IMG/VR virus record: IMGVR_UViG_3300025141_000700
Span: 1 to 24,889 of that record
Reading direction: 5' to 3' (one strand)
DNA from: a virus
DNA: 24,889 bases
The translations under genes were made by a program, and so were the position numbers. The notes under the pieces are model-generated. The model was not told the DNA's origin and did not search any database. It saw only the letters and a program-made list of their open reading frames with translations. Positions 5,391 through 12,819 of this stretch are shown piece by piece (within the stretch, counting starts at the first letter, position 1; each line of letters begins with the position of its first letter).

Positions 5391-5571
5391 ATAAACCAAT
5401 AATAAACAAGGATTAGCTAAGTCTTAGCTAGAGTCCTAGGATATACCAGGATATACCCTAGTACCTCCCGGCCTCCTGACCCCAACCTAGCACACCGAAA
5501 CCCCGGTGTCAACCCCAGAATTTCCTTGACACCGGGGTGAGGTCGGGGTAGAACCCCCAGACGAGACCAAC
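5391..5571 (+). other. Structured non-coding region before the tRNA
   Basis: No gene. It contains AGCTAA/TTAGCT dyads (near 5416-5430), two direct copies of AGGATATACC (5438-5447, 5448-5457) and the large hairpin at 5500-5538. TTGACA at 5526-5531 with TAGAAC 17 bp downstream (5549-5554) is a possible but weak promoter for the tRNA. Confidence 0.5.
5479..5549 (+). other. Large two-tier hairpin with 13-bp perfect inner stem
   Basis: ACCCCGGTGTCAA (5500-5512) is exactly complementary to TTGACACCGGGGT (5526-5538), with a 13-base loop. Outside it, ACCCCAACCT (5479-5488) can pair with AGGTCGGGGT (5540-5549) except at one position. No T tract follows. It could be a terminator, a processing signal for the tRNA 23 bases downstream, or a structured small RNA. 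Confidence 0.7.
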
Positions 5572-5648
5572 GGACGCTTAGCTCAGTTGGATAGAGCAAC
5601 AGCCTTCTAAGCTGTGGGTCAGTGGTTCGAGTCCACTAGCGTCCACCA
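5572..5648 (+). tRNA. tRNA-Arg (anticodon TCT), CCA encoded
   Basis: A 77-base cloverleaf. Acceptor GGACGCT pairs with AGCGTCC. The anticodon stem ACAGC/GCTGT encloses the loop CTTCTAA with anticodon TCT, and GGTTCGAGTCC forms the T arm. Discriminator A and an encoded CCA end the gene. It reads AGA, a codon common in the phage genes here (for example thyX) and typically rare in GC-richer hosts, so it probably supplements the host pool. Confidence 0.95.
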
Positions 5649-5696
5649 TATAATACAAACCATTACCGGAAGATTTCTGTAACTAAGGAGTATAAA

Positions 5697-5954
5697 ATGG
5701 AAAAAGTAAGAAGGACTGAATTAAAATATGACGATGAGTTGGGGATAGACGTTACTATCCCTTACGAAACATGTGATTATATTGTATCTGAAACTATTAA
5801 AAGAAGTTTGAGAGATGAAATTTGGCTTAGAAAGAGGGGCTCAGCATATACCATGAAGAGACCAACATATACGGCCTTATTGCGTAGCCTTCAGTGGTAC
5901 ACCAATGATGTAGATTACAATCTGTTTAAAGCGGAGATCGAAGATGCAAGCTGA
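5697..5954 (+). CDS. Unknown 85-residue protein
   Basis: The first gene after the tRNA, with TAAGGAG upstream of the ATG. Soluble, mixed charge; the N-terminal part (MEKVRRTELKYDDELGIDVT) reads as beta strands and the rest as helix, with RKRGSAYTMKRPTYTALLRS as a basic stretch. No family recognised. Its last 11 bases overlap the start of the next gene, so the two are probably translationally coupled. Confidence 0.7.
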   Translation: MEKVRRTELKYDDELGIDVTIPYETCDYIVSETIKRSLRDEIWLRKRGSAYTMKRPTYTALLRSLQWYTNDVDYNLFKAEIEDAS

Positions 5955-6201
5955 ATTAGACAGCTTAGAAAAAAACATCATGAAGACATGGACTATACTG
6001 GAGGATCTCCATTCTGTACTTGAAAACACAGATGAGAACGGAAACTATACTGGGCAGATAGCTAACACAACATCATCAACTCTTATCAAATCAATCGTGG
6101 TTCTATATGCGGTACATTTTGAAGACCTCTTTAAATCATATGAGAAAATGGTTGATACTGTCAATTCTATTGAATGGACCCCGCCAACTGAAAAACACTG
6201 A
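5944..6201 (+). CDS. Unknown 85-residue helical protein
   Basis: Overlaps the preceding gene by 11 bases, with GGAG upstream. Largely helical, beginning with an acidic amphipathic helix (MQAELDSLEKNIMKTWTILE) and holding a hydrophobic helix around residues 50-62 (TLIKSIVVLYAVHFEDLF) that is too charged to be a clear membrane span. No motif or family recognised. It ends 11 bases before the methyltransferase gene. Confidence 0.7.
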   Translation: MQAELDSLEKNIMKTWTILEDLHSVLENTDENGNYTGQIANTTSSTLIKSIVVLYAVHFEDLFKSYEKMVDTVNSIEWTPPTEKH

Positions 6202-6212
6202 GGATAGACAAC

Positions 6213-6983
6213 ATGTTAAAAGTGCTTGACTTATTCAGTGGGATAGGAGGATTTAGTCTTGGACTCGAAAAAACAGGGGGCTTTAAAACCACCGCCTTCT
6301 GCGAAATCAACCAGTATGCCTGCGCAGTCTTGCGAAAGCACTGGCCCGATGTCCCCCTCTATGAAGACGTCAGAGAACTTACCTCTGACCGACTCAAAGC
6401 AGACGGAGTTACCGTTGATGTCATCTGCGGGGGATTCCCCTGCCAAGACATCAGCACCGCAGGAAAAGGCGCAGGCCTTGCCGGAGAGCGAAGCGGGCTC
6501 TGGTCAGAAATCGCCCGTCTTGTTAGCGAACTACGACCTAGATACGTCCTTGTGGAGAACGTCTCAGCGCTGCGTACTCGGGGGTTATCAAGAGTTCTCG
6601 GAGACCTTTCCGAGATCGGGTATGATGCAGAATGGCATTGCATACCAGCTTCCTACATTGGCGCACCGCACCAAAGGGACCGGATATGGATTATGGCCTA
6701 CAGCAGCAGCACGGGACTGGAAGGATACACCGGGGATGGCGAGGACTGCGGTGAACCCGGACGGTTCGGTACGAAAGCGGGTGGACCAGTTAGCAAGGGC
6801 AGTCTACTCTGCGGAGGACTCCCAAAAGGGAGATGGCCATCTGAACCCGACGTGGGTCGAGTGGCTCATGGGATACCCAACAGAGTGGACCGCCTTAAGT
6901 GCCTCGGAAATGCCCTCGTCCCGCAAATCCCCGAAATGATTGGACATGCAATAATCCACCAACTGGAACAGACTAATGCCTGA
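6213..6983 (+). CDS. C5-cytosine DNA methyltransferase
   Basis: 256 residues with the ordered motifs of the C5-methyltransferases: I, DLFSGIGGFSLG (6-17); IV, GGFPCQ with catalytic Cys77; VI, ENV (115-117); VIII, QRDR (154-157); IX/X, RVDRLKCLGNALVPQ (224-238). It transfers a methyl group from SAM to cytosine C5 in DNA, most likely protecting phage DNA from host restriction, since no partner endonuclease is seen. The region between motif VIII and IX, which reads the target sequence, is only ~65 residues, so the enzyme is far smaller than typical members (300-450). The gene is more GC-rich than its neighbours and carries a long second reading frame. It overlaps the helicase gene by 8 bases. 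Confidence 0.92.
   Translation: MLKVLDLFSGIGGFSLGLEKTGGFKTTAFCEINQYACAVLRKHWPDVPLYEDVRELTSDRLKADGVTVDVICGGFPCQDISTAGKGAGLAGERSGLWSEIARLVSELRPRYVLVENVSALRTRGLSRVLGDLSEIGYDAEWHCIPASYIGAPHQRDRIWIMAYSSSTGLEGYTGDGEDCGEPGRFGTKAGGPVSKGSLLCGGLPKGRWPSEPDVGRVAHGIPNRVDRLKCLGNALVPQIPEMIGHAIIHQLEQTNA
6259..6939 (+). CDS. Overprinted 226-codon ORF inside the methyltransferase gene (+1 frame)
   Basis: An uninterrupted frame shifted +1 relative to the methyltransferase and fully nested in it. The first possible start after an in-frame TAG (6244) is TTG 6259, preceded at 8 bases by AGGAGG; that purine run is also the codons for Gly-Gly of motif I. The product has motifs I recall as recurring in annotated phage and prophage proteins: SLWRTSQRC, SGMMQNGIAYQLP, LWPTAAARDWKD and LNPTWVEWLMGYPTEW, ending SEMPSSRKSPK. 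Their recurrence, aligned with conserved methyltransferase motifs in the other frame, argues for a real or at least long-maintained double frame. Biochemical function unknown. Alternatively it is a by-product of the methyltransferase codons that gene callers have repeatedly annotated. Confidence 0.5.
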   Translation: MDSKKQGALKPPPSAKSTSMPAQSCESTGPMSPSMKTSENLPLTDSKQTELPLMSSAGDSPAKTSAPQEKAQALPESEAGSGQKSPVLLANYDLDTSLWRTSQRCVLGGYQEFSETFPRSGMMQNGIAYQLPTLAHRTKGTGYGLWPTAAARDWKDTPGMARTAVNPDGSVRKRVDQLARAVYSAEDSQKGDGHLNPTWVEWLMGYPTEWTALSASEMPSSRKSPK

Positions 6984-8700
6984 AGCTACATCATCTAGGT
7001 TTCTCAGACACACCTCATGTGAAGCATGTGGTAGCAGTGATGCTAATGCAGTGTACGAAGACACCTATTCTAATGGATCTCAGGCGAACAGAACATACTG
7101 TTTCTCCTGTGAAAAAACGGATATGAATATGAACCTAGACAACACAAATACCTATACCCATACTTCCTCTCCCTCCTACTCCACAGCCAGTAATGGCAAT
7201 GGTCATGGCGGAAGAAAGGAATTCTCCGATATACCTGATCGTAAGATTACCAAGGACACAGCAAAAACTTTTGGTGTACTTGTATCCAAGGATACAAATG
7301 GTGAGATTACATCCCATGCCTATCCTTATTATGACAAAGACGGGCAGGAGATTGTAGCCTACAAGAAACGCATTTGCCTTGATAACCAAGGTAATGCTCA
7401 AAAGAATTTCACCATCCTTAATAATACAAAAAAAGCTGGATCATCCTTTGATCAAGCTTCGCTCTTTGGTCAGAACCTCTTCCCGCCTAGAGGTAAATTC
7501 ATCACGATCACAGAGGGTGAGCTAGACTGTCTTGCAACCTATCAAATGCTGGGTAGCAAATGGCCTGTGGTCTCTCTTCGAACCGGCGCACAGGGTGCAG
7601 AGAAGGATATCAGGAAGAACCTAGATTTCTTTAATTCATATGAAAAGATTGTCCTCTGTCTTGACAATGATGAGCCCGGTAAAAAGTCGGCTCAGAAATT
7701 ATCAGAGATCTTTGAGATCGGTAAGTGTCTTATCATGCCGATGTCCCGCAAAGATCCCTGCGAATACCTACAGAACAATGACACCACCACGTTTACCCGT
7801 GAATGGTGGAGGGCTAAACCGGTATCACCCGATGGCATTATTTCCGGTGAAGATATCTGGGAACTTGTATCAACTGAGCCTGAGAATAACTCCATCTCCT
7901 ATCCATGGGAAGATCTGAATAAACTAACCTACGGAATCAGGCGTGGTGAGCTTGTTACAATTACAGCAGGATCAGGGATTGGTAAGAGTGCCATCCTCAG
8001 AGAAGTGATCTACCACATAATTCGAAACACAGAATCCCGTATTGGGGCGCTGTTCATGGAGGAGAGTGTACGACGAACAGCCCAAGGCATTATGTCGATT
8101 GATGCCAATAAGCAATTCCACCTACCTAATACCGTGTACACACAAGAAGAATTAAAATCATCTTTTGATAACACAGTAGGCTGCGGTCGAGTCTTTCTCT
8201 ATGACCACTTCGGATCATCTGAGATTGATAACATAGTTAACCGCATCCGGTATATGGCCAAGGGTCTGGAGTGTGAGTATATATTCTTAGATCATATCTC
8301 CATCGTGGTCTCCTCACAGGAAAATGGAGACGAGAGAAAAGCCCTTGACGAAATTATGACCAAGCTTAGAATGCTTGTGCAGGAAACAAACATCGGGCTC
8401 TTTGTGGTATCCCACCTGAAGCGTCCACAAAATGGAGGAGGTCATGAACTTGGAGGGGTTACTACCCTTGCACAGTTAAGGGGATCGGCGGGTATAGCCC
8501 AGCTATCAGATATTGTTCTGGGACTCGAACGTAACTCACAGGATGATGATCCCACCATCCGAAACACAACCATCGTAAGGGTTCTAAAAAATAGATTCTC
8601 TGGTGAGACCGGACCTACATCACGACTACTCTGGAATAAAGAGACAGGCCGTCTCAATGAGACCTTTGAAGAACTCGAACAATTAGAGGAGACATTTTAA
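6976..8700 (+). CDS. T7 gp4-like DNA primase-helicase
   Basis: 574 residues. An N-terminal zinc finger (C15, C18, C42, C45) is followed by a TOPRIM primase fold with TEGELD (179-184) and CLDNDEPG (228-235), then a RecA/DnaB-type helicase. The helicase shows Walker A AGSGIGKSA (331-339), Walker B IFLDHIS (436-442), VSHLKRP (478-484) and LRGSAGIAQLSDIVLGLERN (501-520), all close to T7 gene 4. It unwinds the fork and makes primers. The acidic C-terminus ending in Phe (EQLEETF) matches the T7 tail that docks on the polymerase. It starts inside the methyltransferase 3' end. Zn finger, primase and helicase are all intact. Confidence 0.93.
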   Translation: MPEATSSRFLRHTSCEACGSSDANAVYEDTYSNGSQANRTYCFSCEKTDMNMNLDNTNTYTHTSSPSYSTASNGNGHGGRKEFSDIPDRKITKDTAKTFGVLVSKDTNGEITSHAYPYYDKDGQEIVAYKKRICLDNQGNAQKNFTILNNTKKAGSSFDQASLFGQNLFPPRGKFITITEGELDCLATYQMLGSKWPVVSLRTGAQGAEKDIRKNLDFFNSYEKIVLCLDNDEPGKKSAQKLSEIFEIGKCLIMPMSRKDPCEYLQNNDTTTFTREWWRAKPVSPDGIISGEDIWELVSTEPENNSISYPWEDLNKLTYGIRRGELVTITAGSGIGKSAILREVIYHIIRNTESRIGALFMEESVRRTAQGIMSIDANKQFHLPNTVYTQEELKSSFDNTVGCGRVFLYDHFGSSEIDNIVNRIRYMAKGLECEYIFLDHISIVVSSQENGDERKALDEIMTKLRMLVQETNIGLFVVSHLKRPQNGGGHELGGVTTLAQLRGSAGIAQLSDIVLGLERNSQDDDPTIRNTTIVRVLKNRFSGETGPTSRLLWNKETGRLNETFEELEQLEETF

Positions 8701-8702
8701 AA

Positions 8703-9719
8703 ATGGTACAGGTAAATAAGAAAGCAATTGTAACCGGAGTGCGTGGCCAAGATGGGTACTATCTAACAGAATTACTCCTTAAAAAAGGATACATAGTTAC
8801 AGGGGTAACCAGAAGACGGAGCGATAAAACAGAACCCCTCAGTCATGAGATGAAATACTTCCCTCATTATAAAGAGGTAGAAGGAGACATCTGTGATCCA
8901 TCATTTATAATGAGCCTACTACAAGTTACAAAACCAGATGAGTTCTATAATCTCGCTGCCCAATCCCATGTTGGTCATTCATTCAAATGTCCTGATACAA
9001 CCTTCGAGACAAACGCTACAGCAGTCTTGAATATACTTGAAGCGATTAGACTAACATCGCCTATGACTAAATTTTATCAGGCGTCAACATCTGAAATGTA
9101 CGGTACAGTAAAGGAAGGGATAGCGACTGAGCTAACCCCGCTAAAGCCCTTCTCACCCTATGGTGTAGCCAAGACAGCAGCACATAATCTTGTGTCAGTT
9201 TATAGAGATTCCTATGATATCTGGGCTTGTTCTGGAATCCTCTTCAATCATGAGAGTGAGCGAAGGGGTCATGATTTTGTAACCAGAAAAATTACATCTT
9301 GGATTGCCTCAAATATTTCTAAGATTGAAACAGACCATCTTGACACGAAGCTCTTGCTTGGTAATATCAATTCAGTGAGGGATTGGGGATACGCCCCTGA
9401 TTATGTTTATGGGATGTGGCTCATGCTTCAAGCCCAATCCCCCGATGATTATGTTTTGGCAACTGGGGAAACATACTCTATTAAAGATTTATTAAACGTG
9501 GCCTTTAATTATATCGGCGTCACTGATTGGACCCCATATGTAAAGCACAGCACTCCAGAAAACATACGACCAAAGGATGTGACTAGATTATGTGGATCAC
9601 CTCGAAAGGCAAAGGAGTTACTCAATTGGGAACCGAAGGTTTCATTTCGGGAAATGATAGGAAGGATGATAGACCATGACATTGCCCAATTCAATAAGCC
9701 GCCACATACTAGACATTGA
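8703..9719 (+). CDS. gmd: GDP-mannose 4,6-dehydratase
   Basis: 338 residues of an extended short-chain dehydrogenase. The NADP-binding TGVRGQDG (11-18) is the Gmd form of the Rossmann motif. The catalytic set T129, E131, Y153 and K157 has the same spacing as the Thr-Glu-Tyr-Lys of E. coli Gmd, with SPYGVAK (151-157). FNHESERRG and VRDWGYAPDYV are further Gmd signatures. It converts GDP-mannose to GDP-4-keto-6-deoxymannose, the precursor of fucose, rhamnose and perosamine nucleotides. No reductase or aminotransferase follows in the window. It lies 3 bases after the helicase stop and overlaps the polymerase start by 44 bases, an odd place for a sugar enzyme. Glycosyltransferase genes lie ~8 kb on. 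Confidence 0.9.
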   Translation: MVQVNKKAIVTGVRGQDGYYLTELLLKKGYIVTGVTRRRSDKTEPLSHEMKYFPHYKEVEGDICDPSFIMSLLQVTKPDEFYNLAAQSHVGHSFKCPDTTFETNATAVLNILEAIRLTSPMTKFYQASTSEMYGTVKEGIATELTPLKPFSPYGVAKTAAHNLVSVYRDSYDIWACSGILFNHESERRGHDFVTRKITSWIASNISKIETDHLDTKLLLGNINSVRDWGYAPDYVYGMWLMLQAQSPDDYVLATGETYSIKDLLNVAFNYIGVTDWTPYVKHSTPENIRPKDVTRLCGSPRKAKELLNWEPKVSFREMIGRMIDHDIAQFNKPPHTRH

Positions 9720-11379
9720 AACTGACAGTCTTAACCCTTCTAAAATATATTGCATCATAACAAAGAAGATAATTGAATGCCCCTATAATAATCAGATTAC
9801 CTTTGATGATCATGAAGTATATACTTTTGAAGGGTCTCTTCAGCACCCATCCTTAAACGACTTCAGGAAAAAATATCGTTATGATTCTGAAACTATTTTT
9901 GTAGGTCATAACTTAATAGCGTTTGATATGCCTGTGATTAATAAACTTTTAAGGATGGATATTAAACTATCACAGATTGAAGACACCCTTCTCCTGTCAC
10001 AGTTAGCTGAGCCCAGACGTGAAGGGGGACACTCCCTTAAAAACTGGGGCAACATTCTTAACTCAGAAAAGATTATGTTCAATGATTTTGAATCGGGCCT
10101 TTCTGAAAAGATGCTGACCTATTGTAAGCAAGACGTAGACCTGACGGGTAAAGTCTGGATGGCCCTTCAGAATAAAGAAATCCCGGAAAATGTTATCGAG
10201 ACAGAGAAGAAAGTAAGACACATTATACATGAGCAGGAAAGGAATGGGTTCTGCCTTGACATGCCAAAGGTCATGGAGTTTTCATCTTATCTTAACGATA
10301 ATGTAGGTAAGATAGAGAAAGAACTTCAGGATATATTCGAGCCGACTACGATTCATCTGAAGACGAAGACTAAAGTTATCCCCTTCAATCCGGGTTCACG
10401 CCACCAGATTGCTGACAGACTCATCTCCCAATTTGGATGGGAACCTCAGAAGTTTACCCCCACCGGTAAGCCAATGGTTGATGAGAAAATTCTTCAGGAG
10501 ATAAATTCTTTTGAGTCTTTAAAGTTGGTTGAATACCTCACCCTACAAAAAAGACATGCTCAGGTTCTTTCGTGGATAAAGGCCGTTGATAGTGACAACA
10601 CTGTACATGGACGTGTACACACGCTTGGGACTGTTACAGGTAGGATGACCCATTCAAATCCAAACATGGCACAGGTGCCCTCTGTACGTGCACCCTATGG
10701 CAAGGAATGTAGAGAGGTATGGGTGCCACGTAATACATCGGAGAATGTGCTATTCGGCTGTGATGCAAAGTCCCTCGAACTAAGATGCCTAGCCCATTAT
10801 ATGGATGATGCTGATTTTACAAATGAAGTTATCTATGGTGATATCCATACCTTCAATCAGCAGAAAGCTAAGCTCAAGACACGAGATCAGGCAAAGACTT
10901 TTATCTATGCCTTAATCTACGGGGCAGGTCCTGCCAAGATAGGCACCATCGTTGGTGGTGGTGTTAATGAGGGGAAGCAGCTTATAGATAATTTTATGAC
11001 TTCAATGCCTAAGCTTCAACGGTTGAAGCAACGTGTTGACAGGGTTGTTCAGACAAGGTTTATACCCGGTATCGACGGTCGTAAAGTTCCAGTTGAGTAT
11101 CCACATACTGGGCTTAACTATCTTCTCCAAGGGGCCGGGGCTATTATCTGCAAGCACTGGCTGATACAGATGTACGACCTTGCCCATGATCAATCTATTA
11201 GGGCCTTCCCTGTTGCTAACATTCATGACGAAATGCAGTGGGAAGTTAATAAAAAAGATGTTGACAAACTAACGGAGGTAGCGCATAAAGCAATCAGTAA
11301 CGTGAAAAGTATTTTAGAGTTTCGTTGTGATTTGGGTTGTGATGTGAAGACTGGAAAAAATTGGGCTGAGACTCATTGA
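9676..11379 (+). CDS. Family A DNA polymerase with 3'-5' exonuclease, T7-like
   Basis: 567 residues. The exonuclease domain has ILDIETD (D13, E15), GHNLIAFD (D84) and YCKQDVD (Y149, D153). The polymerase domain has TGRMTHSNPNMAQVPS, motif A DAKSLELRCLAHY (D363), motif B RDQAKTFIYALIYG (403-416) and motif C NIHDEMQ (D518), all close to T7 gene 5. The protein is ~135 residues shorter than T7 polymerase, consistent with loss of the thioredoxin-binding insert, so its processivity factor may differ. The residue equivalent to E. coli Phe762 is Tyr411, a form linked to virulent phages. Its start lies within gmd. Confidence 0.95.
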   Translation: MTLPNSISRHILDIETDSLNPSKIYCIITKKIIECPYNNQITFDDHEVYTFEGSLQHPSLNDFRKKYRYDSETIFVGHNLIAFDMPVINKLLRMDIKLSQIEDTLLLSQLAEPRREGGHSLKNWGNILNSEKIMFNDFESGLSEKMLTYCKQDVDLTGKVWMALQNKEIPENVIETEKKVRHIIHEQERNGFCLDMPKVMEFSSYLNDNVGKIEKELQDIFEPTTIHLKTKTKVIPFNPGSRHQIADRLISQFGWEPQKFTPTGKPMVDEKILQEINSFESLKLVEYLTLQKRHAQVLSWIKAVDSDNTVHGRVHTLGTVTGRMTHSNPNMAQVPSVRAPYGKECREVWVPRNTSENVLFGCDAKSLELRCLAHYMDDADFTNEVIYGDIHTFNQQKAKLKTRDQAKTFIYALIYGAGPAKIGTIVGGGVNEGKQLIDNFMTSMPKLQRLKQRVDRVVQTRFIPGIDGRKVPVEYPHTGLNYLLQGAGAIICKHWLIQMYDLAHDQSIRAFPVANIHDEMQWEVNKKDVDKLTEVAHKAISNVKSILEFRCDLGCDVKTGKNWAETH

Positions 11380-11403
11380 TATCCAACTCGACACGCCTAT
11401 ATC
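11376..11403 (+). promoter_or_regulatory. Candidate promoter for the SSB gene
   Basis: TTGATA (11376-11381) and TATATC (11398-11403) are separated by 16 bp in the gap between polymerase and SSB genes. The -10 region reads CCTATAT, similar to alphaproteobacterial promoters. A separate promoter would suit the high demand for SSB. Confidence 0.35.
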
Positions 11404-11447
11404 CAAATCCTGACAAATATACACACATACACATGAGGAAATAAAGA

Positions 11448-11963
11448 ATGCCACAAGCAGAAAAAAAGTCTGAGCGATTTGTTTTGGCCGGTAAGATGTA
11501 CTATGGCCACCTACACCCTGAGTATCCTGATACAGCCTATACCCCCCGATGGGGCATGGCTCTTTCTGTAGATTCTGATATGCAGAATGTAGCCACCTCG
11601 AATGGAATGGCACTAAAGGACGCTACAAGTATTATGGATAACCCCTATGTGAACCTTCATAAGAATGTGAAGAAGGCAAATGGGGAAGACAACGTGGCTC
11701 CGGTAGTACTGGATTCAAAGAAGAATCTTATCCCATCGGATGTACTCAGCCGTCTAGGCTGGGGCTCAGATGTTAAAGTTTTGGTATCCAAATTTTGGAT
11801 GTCTAAGTGGAAGAAGTGGGGCTACGTCATCGACAAGGTTCAGATTATTAATCTTGTTGAATATACAAATGATGACGGGCTTAGTGAAGAAGACGGCTTT
11901 GATTCAAGGCCCGTTGATAATTCGCCATCCAATACTAATCCGGATGACGACCTTCCATTCTAA
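11448..11963 (+). CDS. Single-stranded DNA-binding protein (T7 gp2.5-like)
   Basis: 171 residues placed directly after the polymerase, with GAGGAAATAAAG before the ATG. The body is beta-rich with aromatic residues (MYYGHLHPEYPDTAY, KFWMSKWKKWGYVIDKV), compatible with an OB fold. The tail is strongly acidic and ends DDDLPF; an acidic tail with terminal Phe is the hallmark of phage and bacterial SSBs and recruits polymerase and helicase. It would coat ssDNA at the fork. Assignment rests on the tail, the size and the gene order rather than strong sequence identity. Confidence 0.8.
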   Translation: MPQAEKKSERFVLAGKMYYGHLHPEYPDTAYTPRWGMALSVDSDMQNVATSNGMALKDATSIMDNPYVNLHKNVKKANGEDNVAPVVLDSKKNLIPSDVLSRLGWGSDVKVLVSKFWMSKWKKWGYVIDKVQIINLVEYTNDDGLSEEDGFDSRPVDNSPSNTNPDDDLPF

Positions 11964-11976
11964 TCGGAGAGAGTAG

Positions 11977-12819
11977 ATGACTGTATCTAATATCGTAGAA
12001 GATTTAAGGCGGACCATCGAATCTGGTGAGTCTTCTCCTTCTGCAAAAGACCTTGATATCTTCCTCGATGAAGTAAGAGATGCAGTTATCTCCCTCTTTG
12101 ATAGGAGGGATTCAAGTGATAAAGGCGAGAACAGTATCCTCCGATTCTCTGCACTTGGGAAGAAAAACAGACAGTTGTGGTACCGGGCACATTTAGAAGA
12201 TGCCTCAGACCATTCCCTTCCATATGATACACAATTAAAATTTACATATGGACATATCCTTGAATCCCTCCTCCTTCTTCTTGTTAAGACTGCCGGATAC
12301 GACGTTAGTCATATTCAGCAAGAATATGAGATGGACGGAGTTAAAGGACATATCGACTGTAAAATTAATGGAATCATAGTTGATTGTAAAAGTGCCTCTG
12401 ACTACGGGTTCCAGAAATTTAAGAAGGGTGATCTATTGGACGATCCTTTCGGATATATGCACCAGCTTGCAGCCTACGTTCAGGCTGATGGTACGCAATC
12501 AGAAGGGGGATTCCTTGTCATCAATAAAACTACGGGCGAAGTATGCTACATGAACGTCCACGATTTAGAGTTACCTAATGCCAGAAATAGAATCGCAGAA
12601 GTTAAAGAAATCATCACCTCCAAAGAACCCCCGGAAAGATGTTATGCCCCCGCCACCGCAAAAAAGGATGGGAAGCAGTACCTCAAAACGGGGTGCGTCT
12701 ACTGCGACTTCAAAGAAACGTGCTGGGAAGAAACAAACGGTGGCCAAGGGCTTATCAAAGAAACAGGCCCGTATGGCAAAACTCGCTGGTACACAGACGC
12801 CGTGGGTCATTCATTCTAA
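11977..12819 (+). CDS. PD-(D/E)XK nuclease, RecB/Cas4-like
   Basis: 280 residues. The nuclease core shows GHILE (92-96), GHIDCK (124-129, D127), IVDCKSAS (134-141, D136 and K138) and QLAAY (163-167), the order seen in RecB-family nucleases. A C-terminal cysteine set C222, C240, C243, C249 (GCVYCDFKETC) resembles part of the Fe-S cluster of Cas4/AddB-type enzymes. In T7-like replication modules this position is held by the exonuclease that degrades host DNA and trims recombination intermediates, so that is the likely role. CGGAGAGAG precedes the ATG. The last 242 bases overlap the GIY-YIG gene in another frame, including the cysteine cluster. Confidence 0.85.
   Translation: MTVSNIVEDLRRTIESGESSPSAKDLDIFLDEVRDAVISLFDRRDSSDKGENSILRFSALGKKNRQLWYRAHLEDASDHSLPYDTQLKFTYGHILESLLLLLVKTAGYDVSHIQQEYEMDGVKGHIDCKINGIIVDCKSASDYGFQKFKKGDLLDDPFGYMHQLAAYVQADGTQSEGGFLVINKTTGEVCYMNVHDLELPNARNRIAEVKEIITSKEPPERCYAPATAKKDGKQYLKTGCVYCDFKETCWEETNGGQGLIKETGPYGKTRWYTDAVGHSF

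Noticed and set aside
5417-5599. Leftward 60-codon ORF over the tRNA
   Set aside because: It runs through the hairpin and into the tRNA gene; the content is explained by those structures.
5572-5648. tRNA as a prophage attachment site
   Set aside because: The tRNA is complete with CCA, and no integrase or flanking direct repeat of the tRNA 3' end is visible in the window.
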